DNA of 64,000 bases, taken from positions 1 to 64,000 of the forward strand of contig NZ_JAIULG010000023.1 of the NCBI RefSeq assembly GCF_020169415.1, read 5' to 3'. The notes below the pieces were generated by a model. It saw only the letters and a list, made by a program, of their open reading frames with translations. It was not told where the DNA came from and did not search any database. This DNA comes from Tsukamurella sp. M9C (GTDB taxonomy: Bacteria > Actinomycetota > Actinomycetes > Mycobacteriales > Mycobacteriaceae). Made by a program: the position numbers and the translations under genes. This document shows, one piece after another, positions 27,623 through 36,296 of the stretch (its first letter is position 1; every line of letters begins with the position of its first letter).

Positions 27623-29119
27623 ATGGCCGAGCAGCGTGAGATCGAGACGAAGTACGAGGTCGGCCCCGAGACCGCGGCGCCCTCGCTGGCCGCCGTCCCC
27701 GGCGTCGACCACGTCTCGACCGACGAGGTCTTCCACCTGGTGGCGGTGTACTACGACACCGACGCCCTGGACCTCGCCGCCAACCGGATCACGCTGCGCC
27801 GCCGCACCGGCGGCAAGGACGACGGGTGGCACCTCAAGCTGCCCGACGGTGCCGACCGCCGCGAGGTGACGGTGCCGCTGGGCGACGAGGAGGACGCGCC
27901 GGAGGGCGCCGCCTCCGAGGTGCCCGAGGAGCTGGTGGAGCGCGTCCGCGCCGTCGTGCGCGGGCGCGCTCTCGCCCCCATCGCCATCGTCGAGAACGAG
28001 CGGCACACCACCTACTGCCACGCGGTCGACGGCGAGCTCCTCGGCGAGTTCGTCGACGACCACGTGCACTCGGTGTCGCTGCTGCCCGACGGGCCCGAGA
28101 AGCAGTGGCGCGAGTGGGAGTTCGAGGTGCCGGACACCTCGCTGGGCCGGAAGACGGCGGTGGCCGTCGACAAGGCGTTGCGGGCTGCGGGCGGCGTCGA
28201 GCCGGACGCGGCGTCGAAGCTGGCGCGCGCGATCGACGCCGACGCGGCGCGGGAGCCCGTCGACCTGCCGAAGAAGATCGCGCACGCGACGGCCGGGCAG
28301 CTGCTGACCGCGGCGCTGGCGGCGTACCGCGACAAGCTGCTCCGCGAAGATCCGCGGGTGCGGTCCCACGGCGACGACTCCGTGCACCAGATGCGCATCG
28401 CGACCCGGCAACTGCGCAGCGTGCTCACCGAATTCTCCGGCTTCTTCGAAGGTCCGGCCCGCGCCGCGCTGAGCTCGGAGCTCAAGCTGCTCGCGTCGAT
28501 CCTGGGTGCCGTGCGCGACGCCGAGGTGCTCGCGCAGCGGTTCGCGCAGTTCGACGCCGACGGCGAGCTCGGCGGCGCCGGCGCCGCCCTCGCACAGCGG
28601 CAGCACGCCGCGGAGGCCCGCGGCTGGACGCGCGTGGACATCGCGCTGAACTCGGACCGGTACTTCGTGCTGCTGGACGCGATCGACGCCTTCCTCGCCG
28701 ACCCGCCACTGCGGGAGCGGGCCGACCGGCCCGCGGTGAAGAGCCTGGCGCCGCTGCTGGACAAGCGGATCCGCTCCTTCGCCCGGCAGTCTATGGTGCT
28801 GCTCGCCGACCCGGCGTGCACCGATCACGACGTGCACGCGATCCGCAAGCACGCGAAGCGCCTGCGCTACGCCTCCGCCGTGGTCGATCCCGTGGTGCGC
28901 GGCGACCTGCGCGCCGAGGTCAAGGCGCTCGCGAAGGTGCAGAACCGGCTCGGCGAGTTCCAGGACGCGACGATCGCGCGGGATGCGGTGGCCGAGCTGG
29001 CGGCGGAGACCACCGATCCCGCCATCGCCTTCCGCCTCGGCCGCCTCGACGCCGTCGAGGAGTTCCGTGCCGCGCAGGCGCGCGCGAGCCTGGCGGGCAT
29101 GCTGCGCGGGCTGCGCTGA
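27623..29119 (+). CDS. CYTH and CHAD domain-containing protein
   Basis: A 498-residue two-domain protein. The N-terminal CYTH domain (about 1-205) begins with the EIETK signature (Glu6, Glu8, Lys10) and contains paired acidic and basic strands forming the triphosphate tunnel, including DGWHLKLP and WREWEFEVPDTS. The C-terminal CHAD domain (about 215-498) is helical and rich in conserved His and Arg: SVHQMRIATRQLRSVL and HDVHAIRKHAKRLRYA. CYTH proteins hydrolyse inorganic or organic triphosphates and CHAD domains bind polyphosphate, so a polyphosphate-related role is likely. It corresponds to M. tuberculosis Rv2226, also next to panB. It follows pip by 2 nt. Confidence 0.93.
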   Translation: MAEQREIETKYEVGPETAAPSLAAVPGVDHVSTDEVFHLVAVYYDTDALDLAANRITLRRRTGGKDDGWHLKLPDGADRREVTVPLGDEEDAPEGAASEVPEELVERVRAVVRGRALAPIAIVENERHTTYCHAVDGELLGEFVDDHVHSVSLLPDGPEKQWREWEFEVPDTSLGRKTAVAVDKALRAAGGVEPDAASKLARAIDADAAREPVDLPKKIAHATAGQLLTAALAAYRDKLLREDPRVRSHGDDSVHQMRIATRQLRSVLTEFSGFFEGPARAALSSELKLLASILGAVRDAEVLAQRFAQFDADGELGGAGAALAQRQHAAEARGWTRVDIALNSDRYFVLLDAIDAFLADPPLRERADRPAVKSLAPLLDKRIRSFARQSMVLLADPACTDHDVHAIRKHAKRLRYASAVVDPVVRGDLRAEVKALAKVQNRLGEFQDATIARDAVAELAAETTDPAIAFRLGRLDAVEEFRAAQARASLAGMLRGLR

Positions 29120-29134
29120 CCCGGGGCCTCCCCG
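29118..29134. terminator. Hairpin between convergent CYTH-CHAD and cutinase genes
   Basis: CCCGGGG (29118-29124) pairs with CCCCGGG (29128-29134) across a 3-nt loop, starting at the CYTH-CHAD stop codon and ending 7 nt before the cutinase stop codon. The position fits a bidirectional terminator. Confidence 0.5.
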
Positions 29135-29140
29135 GGCCCG

Positions 29141-29872
29141 TCAGAGGCCGGCGATGCCGGCCAGCCGGCCGCCGATGTCGGCTCCCGAGTAGGAGTCGTG
29201 CGAGTTCGGGACCGTCTTCGCGAGGTCACCGGTCCAGTGGCACACCGGGTCGCCGGAGGTGCAGATGCTCAGGGTGCGGCCGCCGATGCGCGGGGCCAGC
29301 GGCGCGGGGTTAGCGCCGCTGATCATCGCCGAGGCCTGCGCCATCCCCTGCGAGCGCGGCGCCGAGCCGAGGTAGCGGGTGGTGTCGTTCGGGATCCGGT
29401 CCGGGTCGGCGATGAGTGCCGCCGCCGTGATCTGCTTCCGGTCGCCGAGCCGCTGCAGCGCCCGGTGCACCGCGGACGCGCCTTGGGAGTAGCCGGCGAG
29501 CACGATCTTCGTCGATGGGCAGGCCTTGAGGACGATGTCGACGTCCCCCTGGGTGTTCGCGGCGCCGGTGTTCATGCTGGCGAGGAAGCCGCCGAACTGG
29601 TCCACCCGGGTGGGGACGGCCGCGGCCGGGTAGTAGATCGGGCGGATCGCCACCGTCTTCCCCGCGGCGCGGGCCCGGCCGGCGAAGGCCTGGGCTGCGG
29701 AGTTCACGGTGGCCCCGAGGCCGCCGGCGGAGTGCCCCTCGCCGGAGCCCGCGGCGCCGATGAAGGTGTAGTCGGCGCACTCCGGAGCCGCCGTTGCGGG
29801 TGCCGCGAGGGCGGGGATCAGGGGCGCGAGCAGGGCTGCCAACGCGGGGATGAGGACGAGGCGACGGCTCAT
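29141..29872 (-). CDS. Secreted cutinase-family hydrolase
   Basis: A 243-residue exported serine esterase of the cutinase (Culp) family. A Sec-type signal peptide ends near the APATAAPE site (about residue 29). The mature protein has an early Cys32 and Cys118 likely paired, the nucleophile Ser129 in AGYSQGAS, the SICTSGDPVC segment with catalytic Asp between two cysteines, and a C-terminal NSHDSY with the His. Mycobacterial cutinase-like proteins hydrolyse lipids, fatty esters and polysorbates outside the cell. It is the last gene of a long minus-strand run and starts 4 nt after the RNB gene stop codon, so it may depend on the same transcript. Confidence 0.9.
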   Translation of the reverse strand: MSRRLVLIPALAALLAPLIPALAAPATAAPECADYTFIGAAGSGEGHSAGGLGATVNSAAQAFAGRARAAGKTVAIRPIYYPAAAVPTRVDQFGGFLASMNTGAANTQGDVDIVLKACPSTKIVLAGYSQGASAVHRALQRLGDRKQITAAALIADPDRIPNDTTRYLGSAPRSQGMAQASAMISGANPAPLAPRIGGRTLSICTSGDPVCHWTGDLAKTVPNSHDSYSGADIGGRLAGIAGL

Positions 29873-29876
29873 GGCC

Positions 29877-31298
29877 TCACGCTAGCGCCTTCTCGTACGC
29901 GAAGGACACCTTTCGGGACGCAACGTCGGCCGTCTCGAGCCGCACGGTGACCCTGCTGCCCTCCGGCGGGCCGCCCGTGCAGGGCGCGATGACCGCGGGC
30001 TCGTCGAGGAGCACCTGATCGGCGCGCATCGTGACGGCGGCGAACTCCTCACCCACCCGGCCCGCGAGGATCACGGCCTCGGTGACGTCGATGCACGCCC
30101 GGTCCACCTTGTTCGCCAGCGTGTTGGTGCGGCGCATCGTCTCGGCGACGTCGTCGAGCGCGCCGCGGGCCCAGTCCGGAATCGGGCTGCCCGCGCACGC
30201 GGCGAGGCACACCTCGGTGGCGTAGCGATCGGCCAGGCGGCGCAGCGGCGCGGTGACGTGGGCGTAGGGCGCGCCCACGCCGGCGTGCCCGCGGTCGGCG
30301 GGCGGTTCCGGCGCGGCGGCGGTGCCGAAGGCGGCGTAGCCCGAGCCGCGCAGGAGCCGCGCGGCGTCGGTCATCACCGCGAGGCCCTGCGGAGTGGCGA
30401 CGTCGAGACCGGCGAGGAAGTCGCCGACGGTGACCTCGCGCGGCCAGTCCTGCCCGAGCGCCCCGGCGGTGCGGCGCAGGTCGGCGACCGCGTCCTCGGG
30501 CGCGGCCGGCAGAGTGCGGAGCAGCCCCACCCCCGCGCGGAGCATGATGTCGGCGGCGCAGACTCCGGTGAGCAGGGAGATCTGCGCGTTGTGGGCGTCG
30601 AAATCGGTGCGCGGCTCGATCCGCACGGTCCAGCCGCCGGGAGCCTCCACCGCCTCCTGCGCAGGCAGCCGCAGGTCGATGGCGCCGTGGGCGCGACCCC
30701 ACGCGGCGCGGAGCTTCCCCACTTCGGGCAGCAGCGCGATGCTCGGGTGCACGCGGCCGGCGTCGAAGTCGGCCTGCACGCCCGCGTAGTCGAGCTGCGC
30801 GCGGGAGCGGACCAGGGCGCGGCGCACGGTCGCCGACGTGACCTCGCCCGCGGCGTCGAGGTGGATCTCCCACAGGGCGGCCGCGCGATCCTCGCCGGGC
30901 AACAGGGACCCGGCGCCCTCGGAGAGCGGCCGGGGATGCAGCGGCACGGAACCGTCGGGCAGGTACATCGTCTGGCCGCGGCGGCGGGTCTCCGCCTCGA
31001 GCGGGCCGCCGGGCGCGACGAGCGCGCCGACGTCGGCGATCGCGTAGCGCACGAGGTAGCCGTCGCCCTCGGCGGCGATGTGCACCGCCTGGTCGAGGTC
31101 CTTCGCTCCGGGCGGGTCGATGGTGACGAACTCGATGTCGCGGCGGTCCTCGCGCCCCTCCGGGAACCGGTCGGTGCTCGCCTGCGCCTCGGCCAGCACG
31201 TCGGCCGGGAAGTCCTCGACGAGCTCGAACTCGGTGCGGACGGCCCCGAAGTCGACCGCGCTGGACGGGACGGGGCCGCGCATCGGGATACCGGTCAC
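29877..31298 (-). CDS. RNB-domain ribonuclease
   Basis: A 473-residue protein built around the RNB catalytic domain of RNase II/R, which degrades RNA 3' to 5'. The active-site loop is IDPPGAKDLDQAVHI: Asp61, Asp67 and Asp69 match the E. coli RNase II Asp201, Asp207 and Asp209, but the fourth acidic position (Asp210) is Gln70. The MYLPDGSVPLHPRPLSEGAGSLLPG segment and APYAHVTAPLRRLADRYAT motif are typical. No cold-shock domain is recognised ahead of it; a short beta-rich tail that could be S1-like follows. GTG 31298 lies 2 nt after the thioesterase stop codon, indicating coupling. Upstream in-frame sequence is antisense-like Arg-rich and rejected. Confidence 0.88.
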   Translation of the reverse strand: MTGIPMRGPVPSSAVDFGAVRTEFELVEDFPADVLAEAQASTDRFPEGREDRRDIEFVTIDPPGAKDLDQAVHIAAEGDGYLVRYAIADVGALVAPGGPLEAETRRRGQTMYLPDGSVPLHPRPLSEGAGSLLPGEDRAAALWEIHLDAAGEVTSATVRRALVRSRAQLDYAGVQADFDAGRVHPSIALLPEVGKLRAAWGRAHGAIDLRLPAQEAVEAPGGWTVRIEPRTDFDAHNAQISLLTGVCAADIMLRAGVGLLRTLPAAPEDAVADLRRTAGALGQDWPREVTVGDFLAGLDVATPQGLAVMTDAARLLRGSGYAAFGTAAAPEPPADRGHAGVGAPYAHVTAPLRRLADRYATEVCLAACAGSPIPDWARGALDDVAETMRRTNTLANKVDRACIDVTEAVILAGRVGEEFAAVTMRADQVLLDEPAVIAPCTGGPPEGSRVTVRLETADVASRKVSFAYEKALA

Positions 31299-31300
31299 GT

Positions 31301-32083
31301 CTACTCCGCCAGCGCCTCGACGCTCATGGCCGCGGCGGTGCGGTCCCCCGCGACGAGCCAGGCGTGCACGACGTCGCCCTCGCGGTGCGCCAGCAACCGC
31401 GGCTCGTCCTCGAGCTGCAGCGCCGAGTTGTGCTCGACGACGCCGCGCAGCGGCAGTCGCTCTCGCAGGTCCGGGTAGGTGGCGAGCACCTCCTCGAGCG
31501 CCGTCCAGTACACCGCGTTGTTGACGTGCTGGATGATGTCGAGGTCGGCGGCGCGCAGCAGGAAGGGCACCTCGACCGCGTCGGGGTGCGGTGTGGGATC
31601 GAGCCACTGCTTCCAGCGCAGCACGCCCGGCTCGGCGGCCGCACCGAAGGTGCTAAGGAAGGTCTCGCTCAGCGCCGACGGGGTGAGGGTGTCGATGTTG
31701 AAGTTGATCCAGAAGGCCTCGGTCTCGATCCGGGTGCCCTTCTGCCCGTCGATGCCGATGCGCACGTTGCACCACCGCGAACCCATCTTGGAGCCCCAGC
31801 GCTCGACCGTGAGGATGTCGGGCTGCTCGCCGCCCTCGAGAATCTCGATCACAGTGCGCCGCACCACCCAGTACGGGTGGATGTCCTCGTAGTCGACGTG
31901 GCGCAGGTGGTCCTGCCCCGTGTCCTGCAGGTAGCGGGCCACCCCGTCGAACTTGAGGCGGCGGTCGGGGCTGACGGCGTCGCCGCGCACGGATCGCTGC
32001 GCCGTGTAGATGGCGCCGCTGTCCAGCAGCTCGCGGCGTCGCTCGGGCTCGGTGATGCGCGGGGGCAGGGGGTCTCCGATCAC
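31301..32083 (-). CDS. Acyl-ACP thioesterase-like hotdog protein
   Basis: A 260-residue protein with two hotdog folds, as in the FatA/acyl-ACP thioesterase family (PF01643) and actinobacterial homologues. The first fold carries KFDGVARYLQDTGQDHL and YEDIHPYWVVRRTVIEI; the second has RAADLDIIQHVNNAVYWTALEEVL, the usual place for the catalytic Asn-His pair. It probably releases fatty acids from ACP or CoA in the cytosol. It lies between the ABC permease (10 nt upstream) and the RNB ribonuclease (2 nt downstream) on the same strand. Substrate chain length cannot be read from sequence. Confidence 0.85.
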   Translation of the reverse strand: MIGDPLPPRITEPERRRELLDSGAIYTAQRSVRGDAVSPDRRLKFDGVARYLQDTGQDHLRHVDYEDIHPYWVVRRTVIEILEGGEQPDILTVERWGSKMGSRWCNVRIGIDGQKGTRIETEAFWINFNIDTLTPSALSETFLSTFGAAAEPGVLRWKQWLDPTPHPDAVEVPFLLRAADLDIIQHVNNAVYWTALEEVLATYPDLRERLPLRGVVEHNSALQLEDEPRLLAHREGDVVHAWLVAGDRTAAAMSVEALAE

Positions 32084-32093
32084 CCGCCCGAGC

Positions 32094-32933
32094 CTAGTCG
32101 ACGGTGCGCTTGTTGAAGGCGCGCACGGCCAGCGGCGCGAATACGGCGGTGAGTGCGATCGACCAGATCACGGTCGCGAGCACGGGGTGCTGCAGGGACC
32201 ACGGCGCGCCGTCGCGCAGCGGCAGGTCATTGCCCCACAGCTCCCGCATGGACTGGACCAGCGACGAAACCGGGTTCCACTCCGCGATCGCCCGCAGCCA
32301 CGGCGCCATCCCCGCCGTGGGGACGAAGGCGTTCGAGAGGAAGGTGATCGGGAACATCGTCGCGAACATGAAGCCGTTCACGGCCTCGATCGACTGCATC
32401 ATGCAGCCGACGAGGATGCCGAACCAGATCATGGCGAAGCCGAAGACCAGGAGCACGAGAAAGCCGAGGACCGCGTCCACCGGGTTCGTGCGGATCCGCC
32501 ACCCGATGGCGAGGCCCGTCAGGCACATGACGACGATGCCGATCGACGAGTGCAGCAGGCTCGCGATGCTGCGCCCGATCAACACGGAGGCGCGGCTGAT
32601 CGGCAGCGACCGGAATCGGTCGATGACGCCCTTGTCCAGGTCGGTCGTCAGGCCGCCCGCCACGACGAAGCAGGTGAAGACCATCGTCTGCCCCAGGATG
32701 CCGGGCAGCAGGTACTCGCGGTAGGAGACGCCTTCGGTGGGGATCGCGGAGCCGAAGACGAACGCGAACAGCACCGTGAACATGATCGGCTGGATCGTCA
32801 CGTCGGAAAGCATCTCCGGCATGCGCTTGGTGTGGATCATGCTGCGGCGAACCATGATCCAGGACTGCTGCCACAGGCTGGTCTGATGCGTCTCGACGCC
32901 GCCCACTCCGGCGGCCTCGGTGGTGGCGGTCAT
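32094..32933 (-). CDS. ABC-2 type transporter permease, DrrB-like
   Basis: A 279-residue inner-membrane protein with six predicted helices and the ABC-2 family pattern: an N-terminal cytoplasmic helix (QSWIMVRRSMIHTKRMP), TM1 at PIMFTVLFAFVFGSAI, the LLPGILGQTMVF segment, the conserved DRFRSLPISRASVLIGR coupling loop, and a late NPVSSLVQSMRELWG segment before the last helix. It resembles daunorubicin-resistance DrrB and mycobacterial lipid exporters. Its ATG overlaps the ATPase stop codon by 4 nt (ATGA), so the two subunits are co-translated. Cargo is unknown; no biosynthetic cluster is adjacent. Confidence 0.92.
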   Translation of the reverse strand: MTATTEAAGVGGVETHQTSLWQQSWIMVRRSMIHTKRMPEMLSDVTIQPIMFTVLFAFVFGSAIPTEGVSYREYLLPGILGQTMVFTCFVVAGGLTTDLDKGVIDRFRSLPISRASVLIGRSIASLLHSSIGIVVMCLTGLAIGWRIRTNPVDAVLGFLVLLVFGFAMIWFGILVGCMMQSIEAVNGFMFATMFPITFLSNAFVPTAGMAPWLRAIAEWNPVSSLVQSMRELWGNDLPLRDGAPWSLQHPVLATVIWSIALTAVFAPLAVRAFNKRTVD

Positions 32934-33916
32934 GCGGAGGCCTCCTCGGCGGCGCTGTCGTCGGCTTCGGTGCGGTGCCCGGTGAGGGAGAGGAAGACGT
33001 CGTCGAGGCTGGGGCGGGAGAGGCCGAGGTCGTCGACCTTGATCCCGCTCTCCCCCAGCAACGCGCCGGCCCGGTTGAGGTCGTCCAGCCCGTTGGCCGG
33101 GCTGCTCACCTGGCGCGCGCCCTCGTCGACGAAGACCTCGCTGCCGAGCTGCGCCAGGATGTCGCGGGCGCGAGGCAGGTCGGCCGCGTCGGACACCGTC
33201 AGCACCAGGCTGGCGGCGCCCGCGCGCTCCTTGAGCTGCAGCGGAGTGCCCTGCGCGATGATCCGGCCCTTGTCGATGACGATGATCTCGTCGGCCAGCT
33301 GATCGGCCTCCTCGAGGTACTGCGTGGTGAGCAGCAGCGTGGTGCCGTTCGCCACCAGCGTGCGCAGCACGTCCCACAGCTCGGAGCGGGCGCGCGGGTC
33401 GAGGCCGGTGGTCGGCTCGTCGAGGAAGAGCACCGGCGGCGCGGTGAGCAGGCTGACGGCCAGGTCGAGCCGGCGGCGCATGCCGCCCGAATAGGCCTTG
33501 ACCTGCTTGTCCGCCGCCGCGGTCAGCGAGAACTGTTCGAGCAGCTCCGCGCTGCGCCGCTTGAGCGCGGCCCGCGGGATGCCGTAGAGGCCGCCGATCA
33601 TCGCCAGGTTCTCGCGCCCCGTCAGGATCTCGTCCACCGTGGCGGCCTGCCCGGTGAGGCCCATGTTGCGCCGTACCTCGATGGGGTGTTCCCGCACGTC
33701 GTACCCCGCGATGCGGGCCGTGCCCTCGGTGGGCGGCGACAGGGTGGTCATCATGCGGACCGTGGTCGTCTTGCCCGCGCCGTTGGGGCCCAGCAGGCCG
33801 AGCACCGAGCCCCGCGGCACCTGGAAACTGACCCCGTCCACCGCCGTGAAGTCACCGAACCGTTTCACCAGGCCGATGGCTTCGATCGCCCAGTCACCGC
33901 TCTCACCCTGTGTCAT
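32930..33916 (-). CDS. ABC transporter ATP-binding protein, DrrA-like
   Basis: A 328-residue ABC ATPase. Walker A is GPNGAGKT (43-50), the signature is YSGGMRRR (142-149), Walker B is VLFLDEP (162-168) and the switch His position carries Gln in LLTTQYLEE, as is usual for the DrrA subfamily. The C-terminal extension (about 230-328), ending with the LSRPSLDDVFLSLTG motif, is a DrrA hallmark. It energises the permease encoded by the overlapping downstream gene to export a drug-like or lipid molecule. It is preceded on the same strand by the DUF6194 gene after a 34-nt gap that holds the ribosome-binding site. Confidence 0.94.
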   Translation of the reverse strand: MTQGESGDWAIEAIGLVKRFGDFTAVDGVSFQVPRGSVLGLLGPNGAGKTTTVRMMTTLSPPTEGTARIAGYDVREHPIEVRRNMGLTGQAATVDEILTGRENLAMIGGLYGIPRAALKRRSAELLEQFSLTAAADKQVKAYSGGMRRRLDLAVSLLTAPPVLFLDEPTTGLDPRARSELWDVLRTLVANGTTLLLTTQYLEEADQLADEIIVIDKGRIIAQGTPLQLKERAGAASLVLTVSDAADLPRARDILAQLGSEVFVDEGARQVSSPANGLDDLNRAGALLGESGIKVDDLGLSRPSLDDVFLSLTGHRTEADDSAAEEASA

Positions 33917-33950
33917 GGCTCACACGGTAGTGGGGACCGCCGACAAGTTT

Positions 33951-34424
33951 CTATTGCTTTTGCACGTGGGCGCGGGCGCGCTCCAGGAGGTCGACGACGT
34001 CGGGCCCGGCCCCGGGGTTCACCACGGACACCCAGCCCAGCTTGGCGTACAGCGGGTGCGGGATCACGACGCCGTCGGCGGCGTAGTCCCACTCGCCCGC
34101 GCGGTCGGCGTGCTCCGCGGGCGGATAGCCGATCAGCTCGGTGAAGGCCTCGCGCCCGACGTTGGCGTTGAGCCGGAAGGCGCCGGGCCGGTCCAGGCCG
34201 GACTGCTCGTCGTCGGGGTAGTTCTTGGTGATGATCGTGAGGTACGGCATGACGCCGGGCTCGCCGTTCGGCGTGGAGTAGACGAAGGTGTCACCCCAGG
34301 CGATCTCGGGCACGGGCGTCTTCCCGTCGGCGGCGATCGCGCCGGGCGCGATGGTGTCGACAGTGGATTCGGGGAGGCTCTGCAGGAGGGCGATGACGGC
34401 GTCGCGGGCGCTCGAATCGGTCAC
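33951..34424 (-). CDS. DUF6194-family protein
   Basis: A 157-residue soluble protein resembling the actinobacterial DUF6194 family. It shows an N-terminal helix, a YLTIITKNYPDDEQSGLDRPGAFRLNANVGREAF core typical in spirit of that family (a lysine-rich strand followed by a conserved LDRPGxFRLN), and a C-terminal LGWVSVVNPG turn and helix. No catalytic motif, signal peptide or membrane segment is seen. It sits 9 nt after the DUF2127 gene and before the ABC exporter genes on the same strand. The function is unknown. Confidence 0.75.
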   Translation of the reverse strand: MTDSSARDAVIALLQSLPESTVDTIAPGAIAADGKTPVPEIAWGDTFVYSTPNGEPGVMPYLTIITKNYPDDEQSGLDRPGAFRLNANVGREAFTELIGYPPAEHADRAGEWDYAADGVVIPHPLYAKLGWVSVVNPGAGPDVVDLLERARAHVQKQ

Positions 34425-34433
34425 CTCTGCACG

Positions 34434-35171
34434 CTACTCGCCGGCGCGACGGACCGTCAGGACACTGTCGGACTCCCGCTCGGCGCGGTACGCCGCCGCG
34501 CCGCCGTTGACCCCGAACAGCCGCTTGCTCCACACGAGCCACGCGACGGCGGCGACGTTGATCAGCAGCGCGCCGGCGCGCAGTGCGGTCACCTTCTCCG
34601 TGATCTCGTAGATCTCCAGCGGGAGGAACGCGGAGGTCGCGATCACCGCGAAGTACTCGCCCCAGCGCTTGCCGAGCCAGAGCCCCACCGCCTCGACGAC
34701 CTCGATCACGGCGTAGGCGACGAGGCCGGCGGCGATCCAGGCGAGCGTCGTACTCGACAGGCCCAGCGCCGTGTCCACGGTCTGCACGATCCTCGAGTCG
34801 CCCACGTTGAAGCCGAGCTGACTCAGCACCGGCAGCTTGGACTGGAACACTTCGCGCAGGTGCTCGTGGGTGCCGCGGAACTGCCACACGACGACGCCGG
34901 CGGCCGCGAAGACGATCCCGCGCAGCAACCGCTCGACCGCGAGGAAGCGCATGATCAGCTCGTCGCGCAGCGCCCGGCCCCGGGGAACCGACGGTGCGTG
35001 CGCGGCCGGTCCCGAACCGTGCGGCGGGCCGACGACGAAGTCGTCGCAGCGCAGGCAGCGCCACGCCTCGCCCTCGGGGGTGTCCGTCCGGACCCGGGCG
35101 CGGAGATCCGCCTCGTCGGGGTCGTAGGTGACGTGACCGCGGAGGCCGCAGGACAGCACGGAGAGGTCCAT
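34434..35171 (-). CDS. DUF2127-family membrane protein with N-terminal cysteine motif
   Basis: A 245-residue membrane protein. An N-terminal soluble part contains LSCGLRGH and WRCLRCDDF cysteines, which could form a small zinc site. The rest has about four hydrophobic segments (LLRGIVFAAAGVVVWQF; LAWIAAGLVAYAVIEVVEAVGLWL; YFAVIATSAFLPLEIYEI; LLINVAAVAWLVWSKRLF), a pattern of the DUF2127 family, whose conserved Glu-rich helix (VIEVVEAVGLW) is visible. Function unknown. It is the first protein gene after RNase P RNA on the same strand, starting 39 nt from the RNA 3' end. Confidence 0.8.
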   Translation of the reverse strand: MDLSVLSCGLRGHVTYDPDEADLRARVRTDTPEGEAWRCLRCDDFVVGPPHGSGPAAHAPSVPRGRALRDELIMRFLAVERLLRGIVFAAAGVVVWQFRGTHEHLREVFQSKLPVLSQLGFNVGDSRIVQTVDTALGLSSTTLAWIAAGLVAYAVIEVVEAVGLWLGKRWGEYFAVIATSAFLPLEIYEITEKVTALRAGALLINVAAVAWLVWSKRLFGVNGGAAAYRAERESDSVLTVRRAGE

Positions 35172-35210
35172 CGGACCAGGTTAAGCCCGGCAGCGGCGGG
35201 ACGTCGGGGC

Positions 35211-35625
<415 letters not shown>

Positions 35626-35648
35626 GCGCGGTACAGAGTACCCGAGCC

Positions 35649-36296
35649 TCAGAGCCCCGCGGTCCGGTTGACCTGCCGCACGGAGGCGCCGCCGTCGGGG
35701 TAGAAGTCGGCGATCGAGATCGAGGCCAGGTCGAGGTGCAGCCGGTAGAGCAGCTGCGGGCCGACGTCGAGGGCGATCCGCAGCGCCGTCTTGATCGGCG
35801 TGACGTGCGAGACCAGCAGCACGGTGCGGCCGGCGTGCTCGGCGGTGACCCGCTCCAGCAGCGCCGCGACGCGGCTGTGCACCTCGTCGAAGCTCTCGCC
35901 GCCGGGCGCCGCCACCGCGGTGTCGCCGAGCCATCGGGCGTGCAGCTCCGGGTCGCGGTCCCGGGCCTCGCCGAACGAGAGACCCTCCCACGCACCGAAG
36001 TCCGTCTCGATCAGCGCGTCCTCGATCTCGACGGTGAGCGCCCGGCCGGCGGCCACGGCGTCGGCGGTCTGCCGCGCGCGGTCGAGCGGCGACGAGAGGA
36101 CGGCGTCGATCGGCGTGAGCCGCAGCAGTTCCGCGGCCTCGGCGGCCTGCTCGCGCCCGAGGTCGGTGAGCGACGGATTGCCGCGGCCCGAGTACAGCCG
36201 CCGCACCGATGCCGGAGTCTGCCCGTGCCGCAACAGGATCACGCGGGTGGGCTCGTGCGCGGAGGCGGTCCAGCCCCCGCGCTGCGCTCCCGTCAC
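35649..36296 (-). CDS. Histidine phosphatase (phosphoglycerate-mutase-like), CobC/acid phosphatase type
   Basis: A 215-residue histidine phosphatase superfamily enzyme. The phospho-His motif LLRHGQT, the IDAVLSSPLDRARQTADAV segment, the ETDFGAWEGL acid/base region and the second catalytic His in LLVSHVTPIK are all present. By position it matches Rv2228c, which in M. tuberculosis is a fusion of RNase HI with this CobC-like acid phosphatase domain. Here the RNase HI half is missing: GTG 36296 overlaps the stop codon of the upstream zinc-ribbon gene by 4 nt (GTGA), leaving no room for another domain. Likely roles are alpha-ribazole phosphate or general phosphomonoester hydrolysis; cobD is nearby. 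Confidence 0.9.
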   Translation of the reverse strand: MTGAQRGGWTASAHEPTRVILLRHGQTPASVRRLYSGRGNPSLTDLGREQAAEAAELLRLTPIDAVLSSPLDRARQTADAVAAGRALTVEIEDALIETDFGAWEGLSFGEARDRDPELHARWLGDTAVAAPGGESFDEVHSRVAALLERVTAEHAGRTVLLVSHVTPIKTALRIALDVGPQLLYRLHLDLASISIADFYPDGGASVRQVNRTAGL

